DNA from: Candidatus Roslinia caecavium
GTDB taxonomy: Bacteria > Bacillota > Clostridia > Monoglobales > Monoglobaceae
Assembly: GCA_904419955.1 (NCBI GenBank)
Contig: CAJFTO010000011.1
Location: forward strand, 1-64,000
Length of the DNA stretch: 64,000 nt
Direction: 5' to 3'
Below, one piece after another: positions 27,778 through 35,911 of the stretch (within the stretch, counting starts at the first letter, position 1; each line of letters opens with the position of its first letter). The notes below the pieces were generated by a model that ran no database searches, had not been told where the DNA came from, and saw nothing but the letters and a program-made list of their open reading frames with translations. Made by a program: the position numbers and the translations under genes.

Positions 27778-28713
27778 TTGAGATATAAATTTTCAGACGC
27801 CGAGCCGATACTGATTTCGGGTTCGGTCAAGTCGGCGGGGTACATATTGGCCGCGGCTTCGCTCTGCGGCGGCGTTACCAGGATCGCAAATTTTCCGCTC
27901 TTGTCTAAGAGCGCGCATTGCGGCGGCGTAAAAGCTTCGGACGCCGATATTAGCCGTCTGATAGAGCTGATGACCGAACACGGCTACAGTTTTAGTTTCG
28001 CGGAGGACGAGGACGGCGCGTATATAGAGGTATCCGGGCTTAAGAATCCGAAGCCGAAGGATTTTTGGGATACGTTCGCGTCCGCGCCGCCGTCGTTTAG
28101 CGCGGTATATAATATTATAGGCGAAACGCTCGGCGGGACTGAAGAGGAGCTGCATTCGCAAAAAGGATATTTTTCAAGCGTCGTCTATTCGAGCGGCGTA
28201 AGCGGCGGAGGACGGTATTCGAGCATAGTCCAGATAAACAACGAGCCGGATATAACCGCGGGATTGGCGATCGGCGCGGCAAAGTCGAACAAGAAGCTGG
28301 CGCTTTATAATTGCTCAAGGGAGCCGGAGATTGTGGATCTACAGAATTGCCTGAATAAGATGGGGGCTAAGATAAAGGGCGCGGGAACAGATACGATCAA
28401 GATCGAAGGCGTGGATTCGCTGCACGGATGCGAGCACAGCCTGATACCGGATCGAAACAGGGCTTTTTCCGCAGCCATAGACAACCTGCTTAGCGGTAAA
28501 AAGGCGGCGCTCAAGTTTGTCGAGCCGGAGCATATGAAGGTGGGTTTGGCGCTGCTTAAGGGTTTGGGCTGCGTGCTCAGCGTAAGCGAGGACAGCGTTG
28601 TGATCGAGCCGGAAGTCCCGGCGGATAAAATGCGCGAATTACTTAAGGCCATAAAACCTATGCCCGAGCCGTATCCGGGAGTCGACGGACAGATGCTCAG
28701 AATGTTCGGATAG
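27778..28713 (+). pseudogene. Truncated MurA/EPSP-synthase-like protein, probably not catalytic
   Basis: 311 residues against about 420 for MurA. The first 65 residues (SGSVKSAGYILAAASLCGG) look like the start of an enolpyruvyl transferase. Residues 183-230 (EPEIVDLQNCLNKMGAKIKG, then GTDTIKIEGVDSLHGCEHSL) match MurA domain 2 closely. The region with MurA's active-site Cys loop (RPVD-type) is missing, as are the C-terminal Arg-containing motifs. The frame is intact and a good GGAGGTG site precedes the TTG, so it may still be expressed. Clostridia often carry murA here between murG and ftsQ. It could be a decayed copy or a protein re-used for regulation. Confidence 0.65.
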
Positions 28714-28751
28714 GAAAATATTTAATATTAAGATACAAACGAGGTATGATT

Positions 28752-30116
28752 ATGCGGGATAACAGATACAGAGCAAGCCAAAATAACGGACGCGGCGGCT
28801 CGAACGACGTAATGGCGGCTATAAGGCAGAAGAGAAAGAGACGTAAGACGAGAGCCCTGGCGGTCTTGATCTTTATGTCCGTCTGCGCCGCCGCGATAGC
28901 CGTTCTGCTTTTGGCGCCGCCGTTTAACGTATCGGCGGTATACTGCGAGGGAAATATTAGATTAAACGCTGATACAGTAGTGAGTACGGCAAATATCGAG
29001 ACCGGCGGAAACATATTTTTGACCGGCTTGTCGCAAGCCAAGAAAAATGTGGAATCGATCCCCTATATCGAGGACTGTAAAATACAGAGAGATTTTCCCA
29101 ACAGGATCAGGATCGTAATCGATGAGAAGAATCCCGCCGGATATATAAATAACGGAAATACTTTGACGGTCATAGACGACGCGGGAACGGTTTTGGAGCA
29201 AATCGACAACGAAACGGACGTTTTGGAGATAGTAAGTTCTAAGATCAAAAACGAGGCCGACAGACGCGGCGGCGAACCGGAACCGGCTGCGACGGCCGAT
29301 CCCTCCGGTTCGGCGTCTCCCGAGCCTTCTCCGTCGTCGTCTCCCGAGCCGTCCCCGACGATAGACCCGATCTGGGGTTACGACGACGACGGAGACCCGA
29401 TTTACCGGGTAGACGGCGGACACTATGAATACGATGAGGACGGCAACAGATATTTTGTAAACGATACTACCCCGAGTCCCGCGCCTACGACTGCGCCGGA
29501 GACCGAGACTGCGGCGGAGGACGATATGATGCCCGGACTCGCTAAGACGGCGAACGGAGTATATATTTACGACGTTCCGATAATATACGGTATCGCCGTG
29601 AGCGGAGTCGAACCGGGAAGCAGACTGAACACGCCCGACGACAGGAACCTTACGACTTTGCTGGGCGCAATGGATTCCATGAATAACGAAGGCATGTTAA
29701 GACGAACTACAAAGATCGACGTCACAAGTATGTCGGACGTCAGGTTTGTCATTGAGGACAGGCTTGAAGTTTTGATAGGTTCGTTTGAAAACTTCGACTA
29801 TAAAATACAGTTCTTGACGACGGTGATAAATAACTATCTGTCGTCGTACGAGGAACTGGTTCTCGATTTCCGAGGCGAAAACTTGTATGCGAGATCGGCG
29901 GACGACAGCCCGAGGATCGTATCTACTCCGGCTCCGTCGGTAAGTCCCGCGCCGAACGGCGACGGATCGAGCGGAAGTTCTTCTAACAACGCGCGGGAGT
30001 CCGGCTCGACTGCGGAACCTGAAGGAACGTCTAATCCTACGTCTTCGCCGCGTCCGTCGGCGTCCGCGGTTCCGTCTTCCTCGCCCCGGCCGAGTTCCAC
30101 GCCCGGATCGGAGTAA
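28752..30116 (+). CDS. ftsQ: FtsQ/DivIB-like divisome protein with large Ser/Pro/Asp-rich insertions
   Basis: Scaffold linking FtsL/FtsB-type proteins to septal synthases. Order: basic tail 1-34 with an RGG-like stretch (NNGRGGSND), one membrane span about 36-57, POTRA domain about 58-130 (FNVSAVYCEGN; SIPYIEDCKIQRDFPNRI), then the beta domain. The beta domain is split near residues 175-275 by a segment of Pro/Ser repeats plus an acidic DDDGDPIYRVDGG portion. Residues after 385 are again Ser/Pro-rich. The length of 454 is well above the usual 250-300. GAGG is 7 bases before the ATG at 28752, so the ATG at 28746 is less likely. Confidence 0.85.
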   Translation: MRDNRYRASQNNGRGGSNDVMAAIRQKRKRRKTRALAVLIFMSVCAAAIAVLLLAPPFNVSAVYCEGNIRLNADTVVSTANIETGGNIFLTGLSQAKKNVESIPYIEDCKIQRDFPNRIRIVIDEKNPAGYINNGNTLTVIDDAGTVLEQIDNETDVLEIVSSKIKNEADRRGGEPEPAATADPSGSASPEPSPSSSPEPSPTIDPIWGYDDDGDPIYRVDGGHYEYDEDGNRYFVNDTTPSPAPTTAPETETAAEDDMMPGLAKTANGVYIYDVPIIYGIAVSGVEPGSRLNTPDDRNLTTLLGAMDSMNNEGMLRRTTKIDVTSMSDVRFVIEDRLEVLIGSFENFDYKIQFLTTVINNYLSSYEELVLDFRGENLYARSADDSPRIVSTPAPSVSPAPNGDGSSGSSSNNARESGSTAEPEGTSNPTSSPRPSASAVPSSSPRPSSTPGSE

Positions 30117-30298
30117 TGATTTTTTCAAAGGGATCCGGGATTTAGGCTGAAAGCTTATGACGCGTCTTGGCGGGCGCAAACCGGATAATATAAGACTAAC
30201 TTGAAGCCGTTTGGAAACGGCTTATCGATATAAGATTACGAGGAATGTAAGATAATAACGCCTATCAGTCGATATAGATCAACATCGGAGGTAAAGCA

Positions 30299-31141
30299 AT
30301 GAGAGAGATAGAAGTTCAAAAGATTACCGATACTTTGGCCGAAATGTGCATAGAGGCCAATTGTAAGTTAAACGGAGATATAATGAGCGCCTTAAAGAAA
30401 GGGCGCGAAAACGAGGAAAATTCGCTCGCCGAGGATATACTCGGGAATATAATAAAGAACGCCGAGATCGCCGCGTACGAGGAAATGCCCATATGCCAGG
30501 ACACCGGCATGGCGGTAGTGTTTATAAAGCTTGGGCAGGACGTACATTTAACGGGCGGCGATCTGTACGAGGCGGTGAACGAGGGCGTTCGACGGGGATA
30601 TGAAAAAGGCTATCTTAGAAAATCGGTGGTAAAAGATCCCGTAAGACGCGGCAACACCGGAGACAACACCCCCGCGATAATCCATATGGAGATCGTAAGC
30701 GGCGACGGCGTGGAGATAACGCTCGCGCCCAAGGGATTCGGGAGCGAGAATATGAGCGCGGTGAAAATGCTCAAACCGTCCGACGGGTTGGACGGAATAG
30801 TGGATTTTGTTGTCGATACCGTGAAAAACGCGGGCGGAAACCCATGTCCTCCGCTTGTCGTCGGAGTCGGTATAGGCGGAACTTTCGAGTACGCCGCTTA
30901 TTTGGCGAAAAAGGCGCTGCTCAGAGATATAGATACCAAAAACGAGGACGAATATTATGCCGAATTGGAGGAGCGTTTGCTGGATAAGATCAACGATCTG
31001 AATATCGGCCCTCAGGGCTTCGGCGGCAAAACGACGGCCCTAGGCGTTAACGTCGAAACTTTCCCGACCCATATCGCGGGAATGCCGTGCGCCGTCAATA
31101 TAAGCTGTCACGTTACAAGACATCTTACCCGCGCGATCTGA
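30299..31141 (+). CDS. fumA: Class I fumarate hydratase, alpha subunit only
   Basis: Fe-S dehydratase half for fumarate/malate (or tartrate-like) interconversion. 280 residues with all three cluster Cys regions: PICQDTGMAVVF near 63, GGNPCPPLVVG near 183 and NISCHVTRH near the end. The substrate-site VRRGNTGDNTPA and GPQGFGGKTTALGV are also present. GGAGG is well placed. In two-subunit enzymes the beta gene normally follows at once; here cytidine deaminase follows and no beta gene is in the window. The alpha subunit is not expected to work alone, so beta must lie elsewhere or has been lost. Confidence 0.88.
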   Translation: MREIEVQKITDTLAEMCIEANCKLNGDIMSALKKGRENEENSLAEDILGNIIKNAEIAAYEEMPICQDTGMAVVFIKLGQDVHLTGGDLYEAVNEGVRRGYEKGYLRKSVVKDPVRRGNTGDNTPAIIHMEIVSGDGVEITLAPKGFGSENMSAVKMLKPSDGLDGIVDFVVDTVKNAGGNPCPPLVVGVGIGGTFEYAAYLAKKALLRDIDTKNEDEYYAELEERLLDKINDLNIGPQGFGGKTTALGVNVETFPTHIAGMPCAVNISCHVTRHLTRAI

Positions 31142-31276
31142 CTTATCCGGTTTGGCGTAGGAGCGTTTTATCGACTGCGGAGCGCGCTTTTATTGAATTG
31201 TGCGTTACCGATATGGAGCGTTATATAAAAATTTAATTTAGGCGCGCCGTTATATCGGCGAATAGCGGAGGGACGT

Positions 31277-31675
31277 ATGTTGAACAGTATGGATAAATTG
31301 ATCGATCTTGCGATAGAGGCGAGGGGTAAAGCGTATTCTAAATATTCAAACTTTCCGGTAGGCGCCGCGGTCCTTTGCGCCGACGGCTCGGTCTATACCG
31401 GAGCGAATATAGAGAACGCCTCGTACGGTCTGACGGTATGCGCCGAGAGGGTGGCTATATTCAAGGCCGTATCCGAGGGAAAACGATCGTTTAGCGCGAT
31501 AGCCGTGTGCTGCGGCGTCGATAAGCCCGAAAACGCGGTTCCGTGCGGTGCCTGTCTGCAAGTTATGTCGGAATTTTTCGAGAGCGACGCGACTATTATC
31601 GCCTGTCTGCCCGACCGGAGATATAAAGAATACGGGCTGTCCAAACTGTTTCCGCATGGGTTTAAACTCGGATAA
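31277..31675 (+). CDS. cdd: Cytidine deaminase
   Basis: Zinc enzyme converting (deoxy)cytidine to (deoxy)uridine in pyrimidine salvage. 132 residues, normal for the homotetrameric form. Zinc and catalytic residues appear in NASYGLTVCAERVA (Cys then Glu) and PCGACLQVMSEF. FPVGAAVL and GANIEN near residues 20-40 complete the family signature. GGAGGGA is 5 bases before the ATG. Confidence 0.95.
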   Translation: MLNSMDKLIDLAIEARGKAYSKYSNFPVGAAVLCADGSVYTGANIENASYGLTVCAERVAIFKAVSEGKRSFSAIAVCCGVDKPENAVPCGACLQVMSEFFESDATIIACLPDRRYKEYGLSKLFPHGFKLG

Positions 31676-31710
31676 AATTGAATATTCAGCGTTAGAGCTT
31701 ATTTTAGATT

Positions 31711-31735
31711 AGGGATGACTTTCGGCGTCATCCCT
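31711..31735. terminator. Bidirectional terminator between cdd and the peptidoglycan-binding gene
   Basis: AGGGATGAC/GTCATCCCT forms a 9-bp perfect stem with a 7-base loop between two convergent genes. T-runs are short in both directions. Confidence 0.6.
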
Positions 31736-31794
31736 ATAATTATGTAATTTTGTTATACGCCCCGACGCTTAGATCATAAACGTTTGATCCGTGT

Positions 31795-32031
31795 CTAACC
31801 CCGATCGGAGCTTATATGCAGCTCGGTCCACGTCTCGAAATCGACGTCTCCGGTGACCGGGAGATTTTTAAGCGCCTGAAAGCTTTTTACGGCTTCGGTC
31901 GTCTCTGCTCCGAAAATACCGTCCGGGTTGATCCTTCTGATATTTTCGCTGATAAAACTCATGCGCCTCAGCATATTTTGAAGCTCGAATACGTTTTGAA
32001 CGTTGTCGTTCATGTCGGTTCTGTTGTTCAT
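31795..32031 (-). CDS. Single-domain peptidoglycan-binding protein
   Basis: 78 residues forming one PG_binding_1 domain: LQNMLRRMSF, then NPDGIFGAETTEAVKSFQAL and LPVTGDVDFETWTEL. No signal peptide is visible. GAGGTGATAG precedes the ATG. It follows the larger three-domain protein on the same strand after 114 bases and is probably co-expressed. Similar single-domain proteins accompany spore-associated wall proteins, but its role here is inferred only from neighbours. Confidence 0.75.
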   Translation of the reverse strand: MNNRTDMNDNVQNVFELQNMLRRMSFISENIRRINPDGIFGAETTEAVKSFQALKNLPVTGDVDFETWTELHISSDRG

Positions 32032-32145
32032 ACTATCACCTCTTTAACATATCGTATTGTTTTTATCGGGAGAGAGCCGTTTATTCAATGGGGGATTTAT
32101 TCGCCTTTATATCCGTTTAACGCAGCGGCCATATAACGCCAGCGT

Positions 32146-33555
32146 TTAGGCGTTTTCCGACATCACATACCCCGGAAACTGACCGGAGGATCTATCGCTT
32201 CCCTCGGAAACGGACGCATAGTTTTCGGCTATGGCGTCCCAGGTCAGAGGACCGACGACGCCTCTTACGGGGAGACCGAACAGGGTCTGAAACTGTATTA
32301 CGGCGTTTTGAGTGTCTCTGTCGAAGGTTCCCGTGACGGTTACCTTGGGGATCTCACTGTACGTATCCGCTAAGACGGAAAGGTATTCCTGCAGGGTCCT
32401 GACCGACGGGCCGCTCATGCCGAGCCTTAGGATCACGCCGGGATACGGCTGGACGCCAAGTCCCGTGAAGGCGTCGGGGACGCCGGCAGTTATCGAAAAG
32501 TATGCGGAGTACAATTCGTTCCACGTAGCCTCGTCTACTATCCCGGTTACGGGGAGGTTATACGCCTGTTGAAACGCCCGAACAGATTGTTCGGTCTCGG
32601 CGCCGTAGTAACCCGTTTGATCGACCGGGGGAACGAAATCGTTGAATTGGCTTATAAAGCTCAGATAATATTGTATTATAAGTACTCCGGGGCCGTCGTC
32701 GCCGACCTGAAGAGTTTCGGAAAACTGTCTTTGCAGATCGGATATTTTGATCCCTTCCGAATCAAGCTCCGAAAGCCTCGCGACCGCGTTATATATCCTT
32801 GCGATCTCGTACCATGTGTTCCGGCCGACTAAACCGTCCGGACTTAAGTTGAATATCCGTTGAAATTCCATGACCGCCTGCTCTGTGATCCCGTCGAAGT
32901 AGCCGTCGGGGTTCGCTATTTTTGGTATCGCGGGATAGTTTCTGGATATCCGATTCAGTTTTAACTGTATTATCTTAACGTTCGAGCTAAGGTCTCCGAC
33001 CCTTAGAACTACGCCGGGATATTGTTCTCTTGCCGCTGTAACTTCAACGTCGGTAAGTAGTACGACGTCGTCGCCGTAGTAATATCTTATAATATCCATT
33101 GGCTGGTAACCCTGATTCGCCAGGTCGACGCTTCCCCACTGCGACAAACCGCCGGGGCAGGTCGAAGTCGTGCCGTTGCAGTATCTGGCGTATATCGGCT
33201 GCAGCTCTCCCTCTCGGGTAAGATAGCTGTTGAAGACGTCGTCAACTATTCTGCTTACGTTTTCAAAAAAATCTCTGCCGTTTATAAATTTCTGATCGTA
33301 TTGGGTCGTATTGGTAATGTCGAACGGGTACCCCTGACTGCGGTAAAAAGCCGTATATATCCTGTTGAGCGCAAAGGTTATCTGCGCGTATATATTCGCA
33401 ATCAAAGCGTTTTCCGGCCAAGTCGGGTATATCTCCGACGAGGCGACATTCTTTATATAGTTTGTAAACGGTACTGTTACATTTTGAGCGGTCGTGTCGG
33501 TAGGAACTCCCAAATGTACCGTAATGCTGTCGGGTATATTAAATTCAAGCGCCAT
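32146..33555 (-). CDS. SpoIID-like domain fused to three peptidoglycan-binding domains
   Basis: 469 residues. Residues 1-170 resemble the SpoIID/LytB fold: ITVHLGVP, the FTNYIKNVASSEIYPTWP segment with the Glu aligned to SpoIID's catalytic Glu, ALIANIYAQITFALNRI, and the glycine-rich end GGLSQWGSVDLANQGYQPMD with IIRYYYG. Residues ~195-285, 290-375 and 380-465 are PG_binding_1 domains, each with a GxFDxxTxxAVxxFQ core. No classical signal peptide. The frame extends to 33615, but AAAGGCGGTG sits correctly for the ATG at 33555. It may act on spore-coat or septal peptidoglycan; enzymatic activity is inferred. Confidence 0.78.
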   Translation of the reverse strand: MALEFNIPDSITVHLGVPTDTTAQNVTVPFTNYIKNVASSEIYPTWPENALIANIYAQITFALNRIYTAFYRSQGYPFDITNTTQYDQKFINGRDFFENVSRIVDDVFNSYLTREGELQPIYARYCNGTTSTCPGGLSQWGSVDLANQGYQPMDIIRYYYGDDVVLLTDVEVTAAREQYPGVVLRVGDLSSNVKIIQLKLNRISRNYPAIPKIANPDGYFDGITEQAVMEFQRIFNLSPDGLVGRNTWYEIARIYNAVARLSELDSEGIKISDLQRQFSETLQVGDDGPGVLIIQYYLSFISQFNDFVPPVDQTGYYGAETEQSVRAFQQAYNLPVTGIVDEATWNELYSAYFSITAGVPDAFTGLGVQPYPGVILRLGMSGPSVRTLQEYLSVLADTYSEIPKVTVTGTFDRDTQNAVIQFQTLFGLPVRGVVGPLTWDAIAENYASVSEGSDRSSGQFPGYVMSENA

Positions 33556-33687
33556 TTCTACACCGCCTTTCATAAAATCAGATCGATCGATATTGCCGAA
33601 CTTCGCGCGATACAAATATATGCCGTTTGTTATCCCGGCGTTTCAAAAATATCGCAGCCGGTATGTATCCGCATAGTCCGGGATCAT

Positions 33688-34731
33688 TTACAGTATGTCT
33701 TCGTTGGTCTCGTCGAATACGTTGTCTTCTTCGACCATAGCGTTATGCGAGCCGTTTTCGCCTAACGGGAGCGCCTCGACGTTCTGTATAGAGACTATCC
33801 CGTCGAATACCGTCGCGTTTTTAAAGTACACGTTATAATACCCTTCTTTGGAAACGCTGATATCGTATAAAGCGTAAGGGACCGCGGTCGAGCCTGAGGA
33901 TTGAGATATGAGCGCCGAAGGAGCCCAAAGCATGACCTCGGGCGTGCGTCCGCTGCCGTCGGTATAAAGCTCGTAGCGTTCCGGCGGGATATTGTCCGGG
34001 TTGTCGCTTGAGGACTCGATCAATACCTTAGCCCCCTCTAAGGGAATAGCTTGTTTTGCCAAAAACACTTGGACTATCATACTCCCCGCGCCCATATTCT
34101 CGCCGCTTGCCGAAGAACGCGCGTTTGTATTCTCTTTTATGCCGATCCCGGGAAAGTTGTACAGATCGAAGGGCGGATTTAACCCGGGATTGGCTCCAGA
34201 GTCGTCGTCGCCGTTGGGCCCGGCGCCGTTTGCGCTTCCGGTCGAGCCGCGTCCGTCTTCGGTTAAATTCGTATCGTTATTTTTGGTTTGTTCGATATTA
34301 TTTTTGTTACCCATATCCTTCTGAGGCGGCTCGTATACCGGATCCCTGTCTGAGACGATTATATTATCCGGCTTTTGATATTTTCCGCCGAACGTCATAG
34401 ATCCGCCGGAATATGTATCGGGTTCCTTGAGCGTTCCGGAATTGTTTTGCGCGCCGGGATAATTGCCGCCGTCCGCTTCCGTATAACTGTCGCCATATAA
34501 GCCGTAGCCGCCCGGGTCGTTTTCGGTGTTATTCTCGTCTGATTCAGCGTTTTGAGACGCGCCGCGAGTCTCTTTTGAATTATTTGCGCTGTAGCTGTCT
34601 TTTTGCGCGCTGTCATGAGAGTCGCTTAGTTGTACTTGTCTCATATAAAGCGGATTGGAATCTGTTTGTTTTATCCCGGAGCCGCCGCCCCCGGTTTGTT
34701 TGGGTTCAAAATTGATATAAAATCTATTCAT
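33688..34731 (-). CDS. Low-complexity protein with a C-terminal carboxypeptidase-regulatory-like domain
   Basis: 347 residues. The first ~215 are Asn/Gly/Asp/Ser-rich and unstructured. The last ~125 form a beta-sandwich of the carboxypeptidase regulatory type: SMIVQVFLAKQAIPLEGAKV, TDGSGRTPEVMLWAP, and the YDISVSKEGYYNVYFKNATVF strand pair. It lies directly upstream of the SpoIID-like gene on the same strand, 132 bases apart, and likely forms one operon of wall- or spore-associated proteins. No signal peptide. GAGGAG is about 10 bases before the ATG at 34731. Function unknown. Confidence 0.65.
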   Translation of the reverse strand: MNRFYINFEPKQTGGGGSGIKQTDSNPLYMRQVQLSDSHDSAQKDSYSANNSKETRGASQNAESDENNTENDPGGYGLYGDSYTEADGGNYPGAQNNSGTLKEPDTYSGGSMTFGGKYQKPDNIIVSDRDPVYEPPQKDMGNKNNIEQTKNNDTNLTEDGRGSTGSANGAGPNGDDDSGANPGLNPPFDLYNFPGIGIKENTNARSSASGENMGAGSMIVQVFLAKQAIPLEGAKVLIESSSDNPDNIPPERYELYTDGSGRTPEVMLWAPSALISQSSGSTAVPYALYDISVSKEGYYNVYFKNATVFDGIVSIQNVEALPLGENGSHNAMVEEDNVFDETNEDIL

Positions 34732-34788
34732 AAATACCACGCTCCTCGTTTATGTTATGCAAAAATTTTATAAACTGTGCTTGACCGC

Positions 34789-34817
34789 TTGACTTTTGGA
34801 GTTATATTTTGTATAAT
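34789..34817 (+). promoter_or_regulatory. Strong promoter for tRNA-Arg
   Basis: TTGACT and TATAAT with a 17-base spacer, about 105 bases before the tRNA. Confidence 0.8.
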
Positions 34818-34921
34818 AAATAAGTCGGTCTGAGCCGAACAAGAGAAAAGGTTCATGGTTTGACGCAGACGAGCGGCAGAAGAGCCGTTTTAGGCATAGG
34901 AATGACAAGAATTTTATATAC

Positions 34922-34998
34922 GTCTCCGTAGCTCAGTAGGATAGAGCGTTCGCCTCCTAAGCGAAAGGCCGCGCGTTCGAATCGCGCCGGGGACGCCA
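34922..34998 (+). tRNA. tRNA-Arg (anticodon CCU)
   Basis: 77 bases. The acceptor arms GTCTCCG and CGGGGAC pair (one G-U), the D-arm holds AGCTCAGTAGGATAGAGC, and the anticodon loop is CTCCTAA with CCT at 34-36, reading AGG. The T-arm is GCGCG-TTCGAAT-CGCGC, and the CCA end is encoded. AGG codons are common in this genome, so this tRNA matters for its codon use. Confidence 0.96.
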
Positions 34999-35005
34999 AA
35001 AACTC

Positions 35006-35038
35006 CGTCGAAACCTTTTAAGGTTTTCGGCGTTTTTT
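35006..35038 (+). terminator. Terminator after tRNA-Arg
   Basis: A stem of about 10 bp (CGTCGAAACC with GGTTTTCGGCG, one bulge) followed by six Ts starts 8 bases after the tRNA. Confidence 0.85.
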
Positions 35039-35139
35039 ATTTTCTAAGATAAGTTGAACTTAAAACAAGGCGAGATTAGTAGGAGCGATTTTTGCCGATC
35101 GAACTGCTCTTATTGTCGTATTTGGAAAGATCACGGTAA

Positions 35140-35366
35140 AATTTTACTGAGCTAAAAGGCGATCGTCATAAGTATAACCGATCGTTATCGTTATGATCGC
35201 ATTTACATGAAGAGCGGCGCGCAGTCGGGATCGTCGCGCGCCGAACAGAGTTTTATAGAATTATCGGCGGCGGAATGAGTATCGCCGCTTAGTGGAGTAC
35301 GGGGCGCGCATTGGACGCGCGCCGCCCAAATAGCGGAACGAAGGTATCCGCTTTGCTTATACGCAG
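35140..35366. repeat. Cluster of GC-rich hairpins downstream of the DUF3574-like gene
   Basis: Several stem-loops follow one another: one near 35158-35202 (TCATAA/TTATGA plus GCGA/TCGC), one at 35215-35243 (CGGCGCGC/GCGCGCCG), one near 35282-35300 and one at 35312-35336 with nearly the same GGCGCGC/GCGCGCC arms. A GCGGA/TCCGC stem lies near 35333-35352. A 63-codon frame runs through on the minus strand, but I see no homology and treat it as chance. Confidence 0.4.
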
Positions 35367-35828
35367 TTACTTTCCGCCGCTGTAATAGCAATACGTCAGA
35401 TCCTGCCGCTCCACAAGAATGGAGGCCTGGTTTAGCCGCGCCAGCGCTTCGTCCATTATGGCGATAAGATCGTCCTCGCTCACGGCGTCGAAACTGTAGA
35501 CGAGCGTCTGCTCTTCGGTGAGAACGCCGCTTTCGTCCACCCAGCCGCCTTCAGCCCGCTGTACAGTGTAGCCGTCCACGTATTTACTGCAGATCTCGTC
35601 GACGATCCGTTTCGCCTCGTCAGTCGGGATCTGTTGCGCGTAGGCGTCTTTGTCGTTCGTACCGATATAGAGCGCGTACTTTCCCTGCGGCGCCGTCTCG
35701 AAAGGCAGCGCCGACGCGGCCGGCGTTTCGCCGCGATCGCCGGTCAGGTAGACGATTATGCCGCCGCTGACCGCGAGGTTGAGCGCCAGCAAAACGACGA
35801 CCAGTAGGCGCCAAGCTCTTTTTTTCAT
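35367..35828 (-). CDS. Membrane-anchored DUF3574-like protein of foreign composition
   Basis: 153 residues. One N-terminal membrane anchor or uncleaved signal (about 7-28) is followed by a soluble extracytoplasmic domain. The region YALYIGTND... DGYTVQRAEGGWVDESGVLT... LVYSFDAVSEDDLIAIMDEA resembles the DUF3574 pattern (small secreted proteins of unknown role). Codon use differs from neighbours: Ile is mostly ATC and Arg almost all CGN, whereas the rest of the window favours ATA and AGA/AGG. Together with the tRNA gene close by, this suggests transfer. The family match is by eye and moderate. Confidence 0.6.
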   Translation of the reverse strand: MKKRAWRLLVVVLLALNLAVSGGIIVYLTGDRGETPAASALPFETAPQGKYALYIGTNDKDAYAQQIPTDEAKRIVDEICSKYVDGYTVQRAEGGWVDESGVLTEEQTLVYSFDAVSEDDLIAIMDEALARLNQASILVERQDLTYCYYSGGK

Positions 35829-35911
35829 GCGTTAATCACCTCCCCGTTTCTTCGTAATAATTCCGAGTTTATTTATAATAATTTATCCGCCATAGTAAGA
35901 TCTATGCGGGT

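Noticed and set aside
35203-35391. 62-codon minus-strand frame after the DUF3574-like gene
   Set aside because: It overlaps the gene end in another frame and runs through hairpins; no ribosome site or similarity.
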